A stretch of 64,000 nucleotides of DNA from Bacillus sp. Marseille-Q1617 (GCF_903645295.1 NZ_CAHJXM010000001.1:496001-560000), one strand, 5' to 3'. Shown: positions 25,201-32,813, numbered from the stretch's first letter. Program-made: numbers and translations. The notes: generated from the sequence alone by a model not told the origin.

Positions 25201-25922
25201 GTTTCTTCGACTTCGACTTCTTTAATCTGGTCGTCAGATATACCGCTCACATCTTCTATTGAAGAAGGGGCAGGGAAGTCAGTTGCTTCTTCACGGCTAT
25301 GATTCAACAAGCATGCATCAGGAAGTTGAACAGAATCCTCTGCTTGATGACGATCCGGCAGGTGCCCGGTATCACTCAGAAACGGCTCCGCGTGGTCGAT
25401 TGTTTCCTTCGTTTTCTCAACTTTAGCTCCTTTTTGAGAGGCAGCAGGCTTTTTTGGCCTGTGCACTGGTTTAGTGGCAGAATATTTTAATTGGTGCAGA
25501 CTTTTGCTGCGGTCTATATAGTTGATTCGTTTAAACGGGCTCTCATCCCGCGGTGCGAGCCGCGGACATTTTCCACGTCTTTTAGGGCGTTTATACTTGG
25601 ATATTTTAGAAAGAATCACGCTTGGCTCTGCATCATTATCCAGTGTGATATCGAAGGCAGGCCTATCTGATTTAGGGTGGTGAGCAGCTTTTTTGTTAAG
25701 GCTGTTCACCATGCTGTAAATCAATTCGGAAACGTGTGCCTGGTCCATTGAAGCATGCAGCTGCTGGGGAGGCGGAGGAAAGATGTACGGTTCTTTATCT
25801 TCCTTTAGGTAACGGATGAAAATGGATTGATTGTGGCAGGGAACCAGTAAGTCTCTGTAATAATACAAGGAAAAAATCCTTGGGAGTAGGTGTTCGTTTA
25901 TAAAAAGATAACAATTGGGCAT
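22290..25922 (-). CDS. Giant acidic repeat protein with C-terminal small beta domain, 1210 aa
   Basis: No known family recognised. Residues 1-130 are compact and mixed (MPNCYLFINEHLLPRIF, a PPPPQQ stretch, then basic KYKRPKRRGKCPR). Residues about 200-1070 are highly acidic and low-complexity, with at least four copies of a roughly 97-residue repeat marked by EETDSSEESELEFIHP, FEQDFSSDNSTSDEEEE and ERISEEKTIIEE. The last 60 residues form the domain ILNKHFTLGDKINVYAG, with GTFLAAGRDFFIWIDGDG. The same domain occurs in three proteins encoded at 26088-27946. The start follows GGAGGTG. Next to spore-glycan genes, it may be a spore-surface matrix protein (inference). Confidence 0.7.
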   Translation of the reverse strand: MPNCYLFINEHLLPRIFSLYYYRDLLVPCHNQSIFIRYLKEDKEPYIFPPPPQQLHASMDQAHVSELIYSMVNSLNKKAAHHPKSDRPAFDITLDNDAEPSVILSKISKYKRPKRRGKCPRLAPRDESPFKRINYIDRSKSLHQLKYSATKPVHRPKKPAASQKGAKVEKTKETIDHAEPFLSDTGHLPDRHQAEDSVQLPDACLLNHSREEATDFPAPSSIEDVSGISDDQIKEVEVEETFVPLEEDTPENDEPIIPESPEPELEADDYDTLIEDPVHNETVDSEQNAEESELTAEFDHVSDEPYTTAEYVETAGYHSLDTDLDGIHEHENAIIPDDILDGVLTEADETTEEIMRDDAGIVYESYHEDNIPSTGTVEPVDHFIDEVTFEESEVTNEYKSLTDGTEELAYSPLEDELVEEPDGQSDDLNRGEALIDTEEVIDHSIMEEEADDPLADESDRLHNGAASPDKKEAGPKVDDFQEETPAGQEDHFDTLPIDTIQEQEESLDDHTAETETNTTDYEQDGTTGEEIEIVEPVIEEIPEEKIVSNYESGSLIQDTLSVQTEETVGDSAVQPSPEKTERSQESYLEFIPPIEENEEPESSPEVVSEEKMDPDLGFDSLSEDTSSNQMEEIVEDSADHHLSEETDRSEESELEFIHPDISTETEDHLPVETDTVSDFEQDFSSDNSTSDEEEESDTTLERISEEKTIIEEEFDNHIEDTPSVQHEETIDGEPADQHTLEETDSSEESELEFIHPGISAETEDHHPVETDTAIDFEQDLSADNSTSDEEEESDTTLERISKEKTIIKEGSDYHIEDTPFVQYEEPVVAEPVDQHTQEETDSSEESELEFIDPDTSDDTEETEGHLPVEIETDTAIEFEQDFSSDSIIQDEEESDTALESISEEKTLIEEESDNHIEGTPSVQYEEEVAAEPAEDEEDEPADQHTQEETDSSVESDLEFNHPDASADTEETADPTPGETEMSTITALEQDLPPAAITPDEVEESDRTDAEFQEENLIFEDESQNEDTPSVQTAELVVDSTEQPKQEETITKNDDEELDGDSPSVAHKERIEEITEEEPDVTPAQDAAVHSSTPVQPAETQEKAPAQPSNHKNKTTDSTHSSESEGKENAGETVSPAANDEVVEESYTTILNKHFTLGDKINVYAGSKLLDKQGTFLAAGRDFFIWIDGDGYVRLQVISGGISIAQKKRKK
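22810..24010 (-). repeat. About 97-residue coding tandem repeats
   Basis: The DNA for GAATTCCAATTCTGATTCCTCGC-like segments recurs at about 23373, 23661 and 23952 (288 and 291 bp apart) and more loosely near 23043. Neighbouring copies are nearly identical at DNA level, so the expansion looks recent and the copy number may vary between strains. Confidence 0.75.
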
Positions 25923-26087
25923 GGTTTTCTCACCTCCATGTCTCTCTATCTTCTTATAAATTATTCAAACGCCCGATTTGAGTGAGTGGAATTTGCGATT
26001 CTACTGCAAAATAGGCTATACATTCTGATTTTACATACATATATTGATTATGAATTGCAGACTAAACGCAAAGGAGTGTAAACGAAT

Positions 26088-27287
26088 ATGAATGAAGTCA
26101 ATGAGCCCTCTGGTAACGACAGAGACCGCCTCGATGATCAAGGTCATTCAGAGCAATCACCTGTGGAACAGGAAGGAATGACAGGCGGGGGGACTGAGCA
26201 GCCTGTGGAGAAGAGTAAGGGAAAATCTTCATCTGATGGGGATTTTAATCAAATTCCAAATAAGACTCTCGCAGAAGTGTTAAATAGCATCTTCAGCTTA
26301 GGCGATCATCTTGAACTATTATATGAAGATGATCAAATCGATGACAATGGAACATTTGTAGCTGCTTTTAACAAGACGCTCTTATGGGCCGATCATGACG
26401 GCAACTTCAATGTGACCGATCTAAATGGTCCGCTTTCTGTAAAGAAGGTGCCTTCTAAGAGGAGGCGAAAGAAGAAACAGAAAGAGAACAAGAGAGGACA
26501 CCGCGACGAAGAAACGAAGGATCCAAAGTCCATCATGGAAGATGTCATGAACAAGATGGAAAATGAAGACAGCGAGAACGAAACAGAAGAAAATGTGATC
26601 CTTCGAGTCATGCATGAAGACAGTGAAAATGAAGAAACGTCTGAAGTCACCTTCGAAATCATCGACGATTCCTCAGAAGATTCAATGGATCAGGAGGAAA
26701 CCTCTTCGGAGGAAGAAAACCTTGACGAAGCCGGATCTGATGTGGAAGAAATCACTATTGTGATGGATGAGGAGGAAGATCACTCTGAGACAGACGGCAA
26801 TCTTGAAGTATCTGTAGATGATACAGATGCGGAAGATGAAGACTCAGAAGAAGAAATTTCTCTGGAATTAGCCATTGAAGAAGAAATCGACGAAGAAACA
26901 GAAGAAGAAACCGACGAAACCGGCGATGAAGCATACGAAGAAATAGAAGAAGCAGAAGCAGAAGATGAAGCTGCAGAAGAAACCGACGATGAATCAGATC
27001 AAGCAGATGAAGAAGCAGAAGAAACGGAAGAAGCCGGAGAAGAAACCAAAGAAAGCATGAGTATTGAGATAGCTGAGGTTCACGACGAGGATGAAGTTGA
27101 AGAAGAGCAGGCCATTTCACTAGTAGAGTACGAACCAGAAAAAGACCAGGCTGTTTCACTAGTAGACGAATCACTAGAGACATCCGACACGGAGGAAGAG
27201 GAAATGGAAGAAGCCTCCGAGGAAGGATCGGAACCTACTCTCATTGCAATTCCTGAAGGTCCATCACACGAGGAAAAGAGAGATTAG
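26088..27287 (+). CDS. Acidic protein with N-terminal small beta domain, 399 aa
   Basis: Divergent from the 1210-aa gene, with a shared 165-bp control region. Residues about 58-120 carry the shared domain VLNSIFSLGDHLELLYEDD, GTFVAAFNKTLLWADHDG, LSVKKV. A basic patch (KRRRKKKQKENKRG) follows, then about 250 residues that are overwhelmingly Glu and Asp, with runs such as EEETEEETDETGDEAYEEIEE. The domain order is the mirror image of the 1210-aa protein. The start follows AAAGGAGTG. It is probably an intrinsically disordered polyanion that binds cations or basic partners; function unknown. Confidence 0.7.
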   Translation: MNEVNEPSGNDRDRLDDQGHSEQSPVEQEGMTGGGTEQPVEKSKGKSSSDGDFNQIPNKTLAEVLNSIFSLGDHLELLYEDDQIDDNGTFVAAFNKTLLWADHDGNFNVTDLNGPLSVKKVPSKRRRKKKQKENKRGHRDEETKDPKSIMEDVMNKMENEDSENETEENVILRVMHEDSENEETSEVTFEIIDDSSEDSMDQEETSSEEENLDEAGSDVEEITIVMDEEEDHSETDGNLEVSVDDTDAEDEDSEEEISLELAIEEEIDEETEEETDETGDEAYEEIEEAEAEDEAAEETDDESDQADEEAEETEEAGEETKESMSIEIAEVHDEDEVEEEQAISLVEYEPEKDQAVSLVDESLETSDTEEEEMEEASEEGSEPTLIAIPEGPSHEEKRD

Positions 27288-27362
27288 TCTAGTAAAATCT
27301 TTTGAAAAAGCAGAAATTTTTTTGAAATCTAGTTATCTGCCTTTACGCATCAACAAATCCGG

Positions 27363-27371
27363 CATAAATAT
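27363..27371 (+). promoter_or_regulatory. Possible sporulation-type -10 element
   Basis: CATAAATAT is preceded by AC exactly 16 bases upstream (27345-27346), resembling a sigma-K promoter except at one -10 position. Similar CATACATATA and TATAAATATA elements precede the 26088 and 27758 genes. Confidence 0.35.
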
Positions 27372-27399
27372 AGAGTAAACACCGAAAGGAGGAAACATA

Positions 27400-27609
27400 A
27401 TGGCAAACTTATTTGGAAAGTGTGGAAACATGGCTGATTTCCTTAATAAAATTTTATCTATGGGTGACAAAATCGAAGTGTTGTCCGGTGACGACGAAAT
27501 CGAAGAGGGTTCATTCATCGGTGCGAGCGACAACTTTGTAGTTTGGGTTGACGACGACGGGGACATGAACACTTCTGACCTGAACAGTGTGACTGTTCGT
27601 AAAGTATAG
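27400..27609 (+). CDS. Stand-alone small beta-domain protein, 69 aa
   Basis: Almost the whole protein is the shared domain: FLNKILSMGDKIEVLSGDD, GSFIGASDNFVVWVDDDGD, SVTVRKV. Alternating hydrophobic strands and DG turns suggest a small Sm-like or SH3-like barrel, but that is inference. The start ATG is preceded by AAAGGAGGAAACAT. Its own promoter-like sequence and the gap of about 110 bp from the 399-aa gene suggest separate transcription. Confidence 0.75.
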   Translation: MANLFGKCGNMADFLNKILSMGDKIEVLSGDDEIEEGSFIGASDNFVVWVDDDGDMNTSDLNSVTVRKV

Positions 27610-27757
27610 TCACATTCAGACTGAAAATGACTGGAAAACATTCCAGTCATTTTTTTCTGAAAAAAAATGAAACGATAGGTAAGCGCCCTATCAAATTTCA
27701 TTTTATTTAATATAAATATATAGACTGATTGATTAAAGGAAGAAGGGAGGAGTCACA

Positions 27758-27946
27758 ATGGGACTTTCTGAAAAGTTGAATAGTGTACTAAAGCTTGGTG
27801 ACAAAATCGAGGTACTATCAGGTTCTGATAAAATTGACTGCGATGGAACATTCATTAACGCAGAAGATCACTATCTAGTATGGTCTAATGGAGATGGAGA
27901 CATTTTATTTACTCAGCTGGATAATGTAACGGTTAAAAAGGTGTAA
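27758..27946 (+). CDS. Stand-alone small beta-domain protein, 62 aa
   Basis: Close paralogue of the 69-aa protein: KLNSVLKLGDKIEVLSGSD, GTFINAEDHYLVWSNGDGD, VTVKKV. It differs by one inserted residue in the first loop and a cysteine (IDCDGTF). GGGAGGAG precedes the ATG and a strong terminator follows. The four copies of this domain lie within 5.7 kb, so the family grew by local duplication. Confidence 0.75.
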   Translation: MGLSEKLNSVLKLGDKIEVLSGSDKIDCDGTFINAEDHYLVWSNGDGDILFTQLDNVTVKKV

Positions 27947-27968
27947 TGATATAGATTGACATTTGCAG

Positions 27969-28006
27969 GTGCAGTACTTTTGTGGCGAAAGTACTGCACT
28001 ATTTTT
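27969..28006 (+). terminator. Terminator after the 62-aa gene
   Basis: GTGCAGTACTTT and AAAGTACTGCAC stem with loop TGTGGCG, then a T-rich run. Confidence 0.85.
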
Positions 28007-28220
28007 ATGGATCGGTGTTGGGGCCGCCGGTCGAATGTTATAGAGTACATGGCGGAGATCTTTTTGCTCATACCATGACACGGGGGAAGACGATGTTCAT
28101 TGCCGGCTTGTCCTATTTGGTATCATGAAAGATTCCTCATTTCTTATGGGGATAGGAGGACGCAGCATGTTCATGTTCGACTCGATATGTGTCGGCTTGT
28201 CCGACGGTAAATCTTTTTGA
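28007..28220. other. Gap without a gene
   Basis: No convincing frame or RNA. Two copies of CGGCTTGTCC occur (near 28103 and 28193) in otherwise unstructured sequence, possibly a decayed repeat array. Confidence 0.4.
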
Positions 28221-28257
28221 AGACTGTCTTTCCCCTATGTCACGGGAAAGACAGTCT
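28221..28257. repeat. 14-bp hairpin downstream of the kinase-like gene
   Basis: AGACTGTCTTTCCC and GGGAAAGACAGTCT pair perfectly; neither strand has a clean T-run after it. Confidence 0.6.
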
Positions 28258-28271
28258 ACGAAAGGCGCCGT

Positions 28272-28826
28272 CTATTTATGTTTTTTCCAGGCATCAAATA
28301 GCTTTGGGTTCACACTCTTCACATGCAGAAGGAACTCCTTGGCTAATCCGAATTTATCCATTCCTTTTAACAGCTTCGTCGGAACAGGGGAATCAGAGGT
28401 GAACGCGCGTTTATGATCAATGACCTTGAAATCGCCATTTTCATCCATCAGCATATGGCGAACCTCCGTATCCCATCTTGTGAAGCCTAATTTCTTGAAT
28501 TCATCCAGAACGAATAATATCCTCTTCGTCATATCTTCATCGATTGTCCCGTGCCGTTTCATATGGCGGGCAAGGGAGATCCCTTTGATGAACTCCATTA
28601 CGATATAATTGTCGCCGTATTCATACAGCCGGGGCATAATGGATGAAGCTTGCCCGATTTGCATTGCCTCCAGTTCCCTTTGATGTGTTTCTTCTTTAAA
28701 GAAGTATTTTACGACTTTATTGTCGGCTACTTTGTAAATTTCTCCGTCTTTCCCATCACCGATCATATCAAAGGCTGCAAGATCCTTTTTCGTGATTTTC
28801 TTGCTTCCGTTAAATAGATTCTCCAC
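28272..28826 (-). CDS. Small protein-kinase-like protein (YrzF-like)
   Basis: 184-residue minimal kinase fold. The glycine loop is MIGDGKDGEIYKV, the ATP lysine lies in NKVVKYFFKEE, the hinge is DNYIVMEFIKGISLARHM, and the catalytic and metal regions appear as FTRWDTEVRHMLMDENGDFKVIDHKRAF. The canonical HRD is replaced by RWD and DFG by IDH, as in RIO/YrzF-like bacterial kinases. It starts at GTG after AAGGAGTG. It may phosphorylate a protein or small molecule; the position beside the spore cluster could be coincidental. Confidence 0.7.
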   Translation of the reverse strand: MENLFNGSKKITKKDLAAFDMIGDGKDGEIYKVADNKVVKYFFKEETHQRELEAMQIGQASSIMPRLYEYGDNYIVMEFIKGISLARHMKRHGTIDEDMTKRILFVLDEFKKLGFTRWDTEVRHMLMDENGDFKVIDHKRAFTSDSPVPTKLLKGMDKFGLAKEFLLHVKSVNPKLFDAWKKHK

Positions 28827-28857
28827 CGGTCTTCACTCCTTTACATAGAATTCTTAC

Positions 28858-29052
28858 ACTTTTTCTATATTGTATGGAGTTGGAAGCGTTTATGTAACCG
28901 AGCCAAACGTTGAATTTACTAGAAAGGCTGCCAAGCTTTCCGCCATATTGGCTTAGAGCAGGGGTCTGTTATTTGCATGAGCTATTCTTTTGGGAAGAGG
29001 GGCCGTGATCTTTATGAGTGTATGAGGTGCTTAAGGGATCAGCTCATATTAG
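28858..29052. other. Gap upstream of the kinase-like gene
   Basis: Contains the kinase promoter region but no recognisable gene, RNA or repeat. Confidence 0.4.
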
Positions 29053-29090
29053 AAAGGGTCCAAGAAGATGAGCCTTCTTGGACCCTTTGA
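29053..29090 (-). terminator. Terminator after the monooxygenase gene
   Basis: AAAGGGTCCAAGAAG and CTTCTTGGACCCTTT pair over 15 bases around a six-base loop. Confidence 0.7.
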
Positions 29091-29163
29091 CGGCAGGGAC
29101 TGGGACTGCTGAGCATTTCTACAGCTTCCGCAGTTTATTACTAAGGTATAATGTACCTGACGT

Positions 29164-29460
29164 TTATCGTTCTACCTTATTCCCTTCGAAAATCTGCACA
29201 TCGATCGGGGCTGCCATATATTCAGGAGCTCTACCCGCGAAGGAAACGAAATGGCTGCTTGTGTTGTGAGCTTCCACAGCGGCCTGGTCTTTCCAAATTT
29301 CAACCATGGTGTAAGTGTGGTCTGTTTCTGTCGATTTCATCAAATCGTAGGAGACATTGCCGTCTTCTCCCCGTGAGGCAGCGACCAGGGACTGCATTTC
29401 CTCCAGGAATGCCCCTTCTTTTTCAGGGATGATTTGAAAATGTGCGTGTATGATGATCAT
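29164..29460 (-). CDS. ABM-domain monooxygenase (YgiN-like)
   Basis: 98-residue antibiotic-biosynthesis-monooxygenase fold: IIIHAHFQIIPEKEGAFLEEMQSLVAASR, then GNVSYDLMKSTETDHTYTMVEIWKDQAAVEAHNTSSHF. These dimeric ferredoxin-like proteins oxidise quinols or act as heme-degrading or small-molecule oxygenases. It lies just downstream of a nitroreductase and a MarR regulator on the same strand, so a redox or electrophile response is plausible. Confidence 0.85.
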   Translation of the reverse strand: MIIIHAHFQIIPEKEGAFLEEMQSLVAASRGEDGNVSYDLMKSTETDHTYTMVEIWKDQAAVEAHNTSSHFVSFAGRAPEYMAAPIDVQIFEGNKVER

Positions 29461-29504
29461 ATAAATTCCCCATTTCTTTTATAGAATGATTTTTTCAAGT
29501 GAAA

Positions 29505-29536
29505 GGTGGGACAGGGAGCCTGTCCCTTGTCCCGGA
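29505..29536. repeat. GGGACAGG divergent repeat
   Basis: GTGGGACAGGGAGCCTGTCCC with a second GTCCC forms a short hairpin reminiscent of the GGGACGGGC dispersed family. Confidence 0.35.
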
Positions 29537-30172
29537 TTATTTCCACTCTGTAATTTTTTCGACCGGCAGGCGTACGGATTTGTAGCCTGCATCGGCTGCT
29601 TTACCGATGGATATGAGCATGACCGGGTAGTAGCGCTCTTTATCCATGCCGTATGCTTCCGCGATTTGATCTTTTTCATAGCCGCCGATTGGATTGGTGT
29701 CGTAACCGTGGGCGCGGGCTGCGAGCATCAGCTGCATCGATACAAGGCCGGCGTCAATCAAGTTCATTTCTTTGTATTGTTCTGCTGGCATTACATCAAG
29801 AAGGCCTTTGATTGAAGGAAGCTGGCGGTCCCGTACTTCAGCCGGCATATAGCCTTTTTCCACGGCTTCATCATAGATTTCATCCGCGTAATCCAGGCTG
29901 TTCATGTCAACAAATACAGCGATGACTGCTGAAGATGTCTTCACTTGCGTTTGGTTGAACTTGGCGAGCGGTGCCAATGTCTCTTTTCCTTCAGGGCTGT
30001 CGATGACAAGGAAGCGCCATGGCTGAAGATTGACTGAAGAAGGGGCAAGCGTCGCTTCTTGCAGAATTTCAGTCATTTCTTCTTTGCTGATTTTGACAGA
30101 AGGATCATAGTTGCGGATCGAGCGGCGTCCTGTGATGATGTCTTGAAAGTCATTGATTCTTGTTGTGTTCAT
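29537..30172 (-). CDS. Nitroreductase family FMN oxidoreductase (YdgI-like)
   Basis: 211 residues. The hallmark ITGRRSIRNYDPSVKIS and LAPSSVNLQPWRFLVI bind FMN, and LIDAGLVSMQLMLAARAHGYDTNPIGGY is the standard central helix and loop. It reduces nitro or quinone compounds with NAD(P)H. Twenty bases upstream is a MarR gene, the arrangement of B. subtilis ydgI-ydgJ, so induction by electrophiles through MarR is likely. Confidence 0.88.
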   Translation of the reverse strand: MNTTRINDFQDIITGRRSIRNYDPSVKISKEEMTEILQEATLAPSSVNLQPWRFLVIDSPEGKETLAPLAKFNQTQVKTSSAVIAVFVDMNSLDYADEIYDEAVEKGYMPAEVRDRQLPSIKGLLDVMPAEQYKEMNLIDAGLVSMQLMLAARAHGYDTNPIGGYEKDQIAEAYGMDKERYYPVMLISIGKAADAGYKSVRLPVEKITEWK

Positions 30173-30191
30173 GTTGCAAAACTCCTTTATA

Positions 30192-30614
30192 TTAGTGTTG
30201 AATATCTTTTACATTTTGCTGAATTCGGATGAGTAAATCCGAAAGCATCTCTTGTTCATCCATGCTGAAACCTTTCAGCACCTGGGTAATGAACTGCTTC
30301 TTTTCCTGACATAACGCTTTGATTTTTTCCCTTCCTTCATCTGTCAGGCTGACAAATGTGACTCGGTTATCGTCCGGATTCTTTCTGCGTGATACCATTC
30401 CCTTGGCTTCAAGCTGCTTTAAATGCCTAGTAACAGCCGCATTGTCGATATTCACTTCGCGCTGCAGGGCACGCTGGCTGATTTCGTCAACTTCCATCAG
30501 CTTGTGCAGCAGGTCCAGCCGCGATTGGCTGATACCGGTGCAGCGTTCAAATTTCGGGCTCAGCTGTTTATAAATATCATTCAGATGACGTAAGATCTTT
30601 TCTTCGCTGGACAA
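30192..30614 (-). CDS. MarR family transcriptional regulator (YdgJ-like)
   Basis: 140 residues with the winged helix: LLHKLMEVDEISQRALQREVNIDNAAVTRHLKQLEAKGMVSRR, and the wing NPDDNRVTFVSLTDEGREKI. The gene precedes a nitroreductase in one transcription unit. A palindrome in its promoter (30649-30670) is the likely operator, implying autoregulation. ATG 30614 follows GGAGGAG. Confidence 0.9.
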   Translation of the reverse strand: MSSEEKILRHLNDIYKQLSPKFERCTGISQSRLDLLHKLMEVDEISQRALQREVNIDNAAVTRHLKQLEAKGMVSRRKNPDDNRVTFVSLTDEGREKIKALCQEKKQFITQVLKGFSMDEQEMLSDLLIRIQQNVKDIQH

Positions 30615-30648
30615 AGCATTCTCCTCCTATAGAAGATTGAGGGGTCAA

Positions 30649-30670
30649 TTATTGACACGTCAATTAATAT
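30649..30670. promoter_or_regulatory. MarR-type operator
   Basis: ATTATTGACACGTCAATTAAT contains the inverted halves TTGAC and GTCAA around AC and flanking AT symmetry, overlapping the promoter of the MarR-nitroreductase unit. Confidence 0.55.
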
Positions 30671-30741
30671 AATGCACCTTGGTTTCGAAGTCAAAACATC
30701 CGATTCGCCTCTTACTCACTGACGGACAATTGATGAAAAAG

Positions 30742-30777
30742 AAAACACCCTGAATCCTTATGGATCCGGGTGTTTTT
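30742..30777 (-). terminator. Terminator of the HxlR gene
   Basis: On the minus strand AACACCCGGATCC pairs with GGATTCAGGGTGTT (one bulge) and runs into T-rich sequence. Confidence 0.75.
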
Positions 30778-30787
30778 ACGTTTTTAG

Positions 30788-31147
30788 TCATTCGTTTTCT
30801 CCAGAAATCACCAATACATCTTCGCCTTCGGATATCGTTTTCTCAATATGCTGCTCTCCCCATGAACAGAGCATCTGCAGGGCGGGAGCCAGAGAGGTGC
30901 CGTAATCAGTCAGTTCATATTCCACTTTCGGCGGCACCTGATTATAGATGATCCGGTTTAGGACGCCATCTGCTTCGAGCTCCCTCAGCTGCTGGGTGAG
31001 CATTTTCTGGGTGATGTTCGGCATCATCCGTTTCAGCTGGCTGGTGCGAAGCGTGCCGTTATCAATCAGGTGGCAAAGGATGACGACCTTCCATTTCCCG
31101 CCGATGACTTCAAGTGCCGCTTCCACAGGGATATTGTACTTCTTCAT
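30788..31147 (-). CDS. HxlR family transcriptional regulator (YtcD-like)
   Basis: 119-residue winged-helix protein with the typical opening VEAALEVIGGKWKVVILCHLIDNGTLRTSQLKRMMPNITQKMLTQQLRELEADGVL. The C-terminal wing VPPKVEYELTDYGTSLAPALQ is standard for HxlR. It is divergent from an MFS exporter, as in the B. subtilis ytcD-ytbD pair, so it likely represses that exporter in response to an electrophile or drug. Confidence 0.9.
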   Translation of the reverse strand: MKKYNIPVEAALEVIGGKWKVVILCHLIDNGTLRTSQLKRMMPNITQKMLTQQLRELEADGVLNRIIYNQVPPKVEYELTDYGTSLAPALQMLCSWGEQHIEKTISEGEDVLVISGENE

Positions 31148-31287
31148 TGGTATACCTCCTCTAAGTATCTTTTCTTACTGTATAGCTTGTTCCTTATGAT
31201 AGTGTTCATGAGATTATTTACAGATGAATATAACACAGCCGATCATCCTTTCCTAATGGGCGGATTGCCGGCTTATGGTTACTTCCG

Positions 31288-31462
31288 GGTGCGTATTGCA
31301 CTTTAAAGTGCGTACTTCTCAAGCTTTCCGGAAGGGTGCATAATCGACCCTGTACCTTGATGGTACGACAAATTTCAGGACCATTCCATACGGTACTTGC
31401 AGGTGCCTATGGAACTTCACGGTACCTACAGCACTTTAAAGTGCGTAATTCCAATTTGGAAC
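31288..31462. repeat. Intergenic array E, about 19-nt-spaced palindromes
   Basis: Imperfect 14-17 bp palindromes are centred near 31304, 31342, 31359, 31380, 31399, 31418, 31437 and 31455, averaging 19 bases apart. First and seventh are identical (GCACTTTAAAGTGC at 31298-31311 and 31431-31444). Others read GGGTGCATAATCGACCC, GTACCTTGATGGTAC, GGTACTTGCAGGTGCC and GGAACTTCACGGTACC. They fill the 440-bp divergent gap between the HxlR and MFS genes. Confidence 0.7.
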
Positions 31463-31589
31463 CATACGCCTCATAATGTTGGATATGCGGGAAAGCGAAA
31501 GGCGCCTTCGGGAGTACCGGGTGTTTAGTATGTAAAAGCTGGGTTTCGCCCCAATAAAATGAATTTAATCTATAAGGAGGAATTCTCTC

Positions 31590-32795
31590 ATGAGTTCTCA
31601 TGCACATACAATCAATCACTCAAAATCAAAAGGAGGGACGCCGGCATTATTGGCGCTGGCGATCTCCGCGTTTGGAATCGGGACGACGGAATTTGTCCCG
31701 GTTGGATTATTATCATCCATTGCAGATGATTTATCGATTTCGATCACACTTGCCGGATTATTGATTTCCGGATATGCAGTCGGAGTGGCGATCGGTGCCC
31801 CGATCCTTACTGCTTTGACAAGTAAAATGAGCCGGAAGACGCTGCTCATGTCCCTGATGATTTTATTTATCGCAGGGAACTCTGTTTCTGCGTTGTCATC
31901 GAGCTTCGGGCTGCTTCTTGCCGCCCGGTTCATCACGGCCTTTTCACATGGTATCTTCTTTTCAATCGGTTCGACGATTGCCGCGGATTTAGTGCCTGCC
32001 AATAAACGGGCGAGTGCGATCGCATTCATGTTTACCGGTCTGACCGTCGCGACCGTTACAGGTGTCCCGCTTGGAACGTTCATCGGGCAGGCGTTTGGCT
32101 GGAGAGCGACGTTCTGGGGAGTGGCCCTGCTCGGAATCATCGGCATCATAGCCAGCTCCATTCTTGTACCGAAAGACTTAAAAGAAGCACCACCTGCGAA
32201 ATTCAGTGAACAGCTGAAGATTTTACGTAATGGAAAGTTACTATTGGCGTTTACCATCACAGCACTTGGATATGGCGGGACATTCGTGGCATTTACGTAT
32301 CTGACTCCGCTATTGGAAAATGTCACAGGATTCAGTTCAAAATGGGTAAGCATCATCCTGCTTGTCTATGGAATCGCAGTTGCGATCGGTAACGTGGTCG
32401 GAGGGAAAGCTTCGGATAAAAATCCTCTTAAGGCATTATTCTGGATGTTCATCCTGCAGGCGGTCATTCTCGTTGCATTGACGTTTGCGGCACCATTCAA
32501 GACTGCCGGATTGATCGCAATCTTCCTGATGGGATTGTTTGCTTTCATGAATGTTCCGGGGCTCCAGGTCCTTGTCGTGAATCTGGCGGAAAAATACGTG
32601 CCATCAGCCGTTAATGTGGCATCCGCACTGAATATCGCGGCCTTCAACGTCGGGATTGCCATCGGATCCTTTGTCGGCGGCATCATCGTGGATGGCATCG
32701 GACTGATTCATACACCTTGGATCGGTGCTCTGATGGTCGGTGGAGCCGTGTTGCTGACGGCTTGGCTGCGCCGGTTGGAGCGGTTTTCAGCTTAA
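31590..32795 (+). CDS. MFS drug/sugar-type exporter (YtbD-like)
   Basis: 401 residues, 12 membrane helices, of the DHA1/AraJ branch. FGIGTTEFVPVGLLSSIADDLSIS is the family start; SRKTLLMSLMILFIAGNSVSAL follows helix 2; ATVTGVPLGTFIGQAFGWRATFW is the helix 5 antiporter motif C region. ATG 31590 follows AAGGAGGAATTCTC. The divergent HxlR gene is the probable regulator. The pump probably exports a small organic compound with proton uptake. Confidence 0.88.
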   Translation: MSSHAHTINHSKSKGGTPALLALAISAFGIGTTEFVPVGLLSSIADDLSISITLAGLLISGYAVGVAIGAPILTALTSKMSRKTLLMSLMILFIAGNSVSALSSSFGLLLAARFITAFSHGIFFSIGSTIAADLVPANKRASAIAFMFTGLTVATVTGVPLGTFIGQAFGWRATFWGVALLGIIGIIASSILVPKDLKEAPPAKFSEQLKILRNGKLLLAFTITALGYGGTFVAFTYLTPLLENVTGFSSKWVSIILLVYGIAVAIGNVVGGKASDKNPLKALFWMFILQAVILVALTFAAPFKTAGLIAIFLMGLFAFMNVPGLQVLVVNLAEKYVPSAVNVASALNIAAFNVGIAIGSFVGGIIVDGIGLIHTPWIGALMVGGAVLLTAWLRRLERFSA

Positions 32796-32813
32796 ACAAA
32801 TCTATTATTCTGC

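Noticed and set aside
26755..27183. 142-codon minus-strand ORF, leucine-rich
   Set aside because: Antisense of the Glu-rich tail (GAA reads as TTC/CTT); no RBS.
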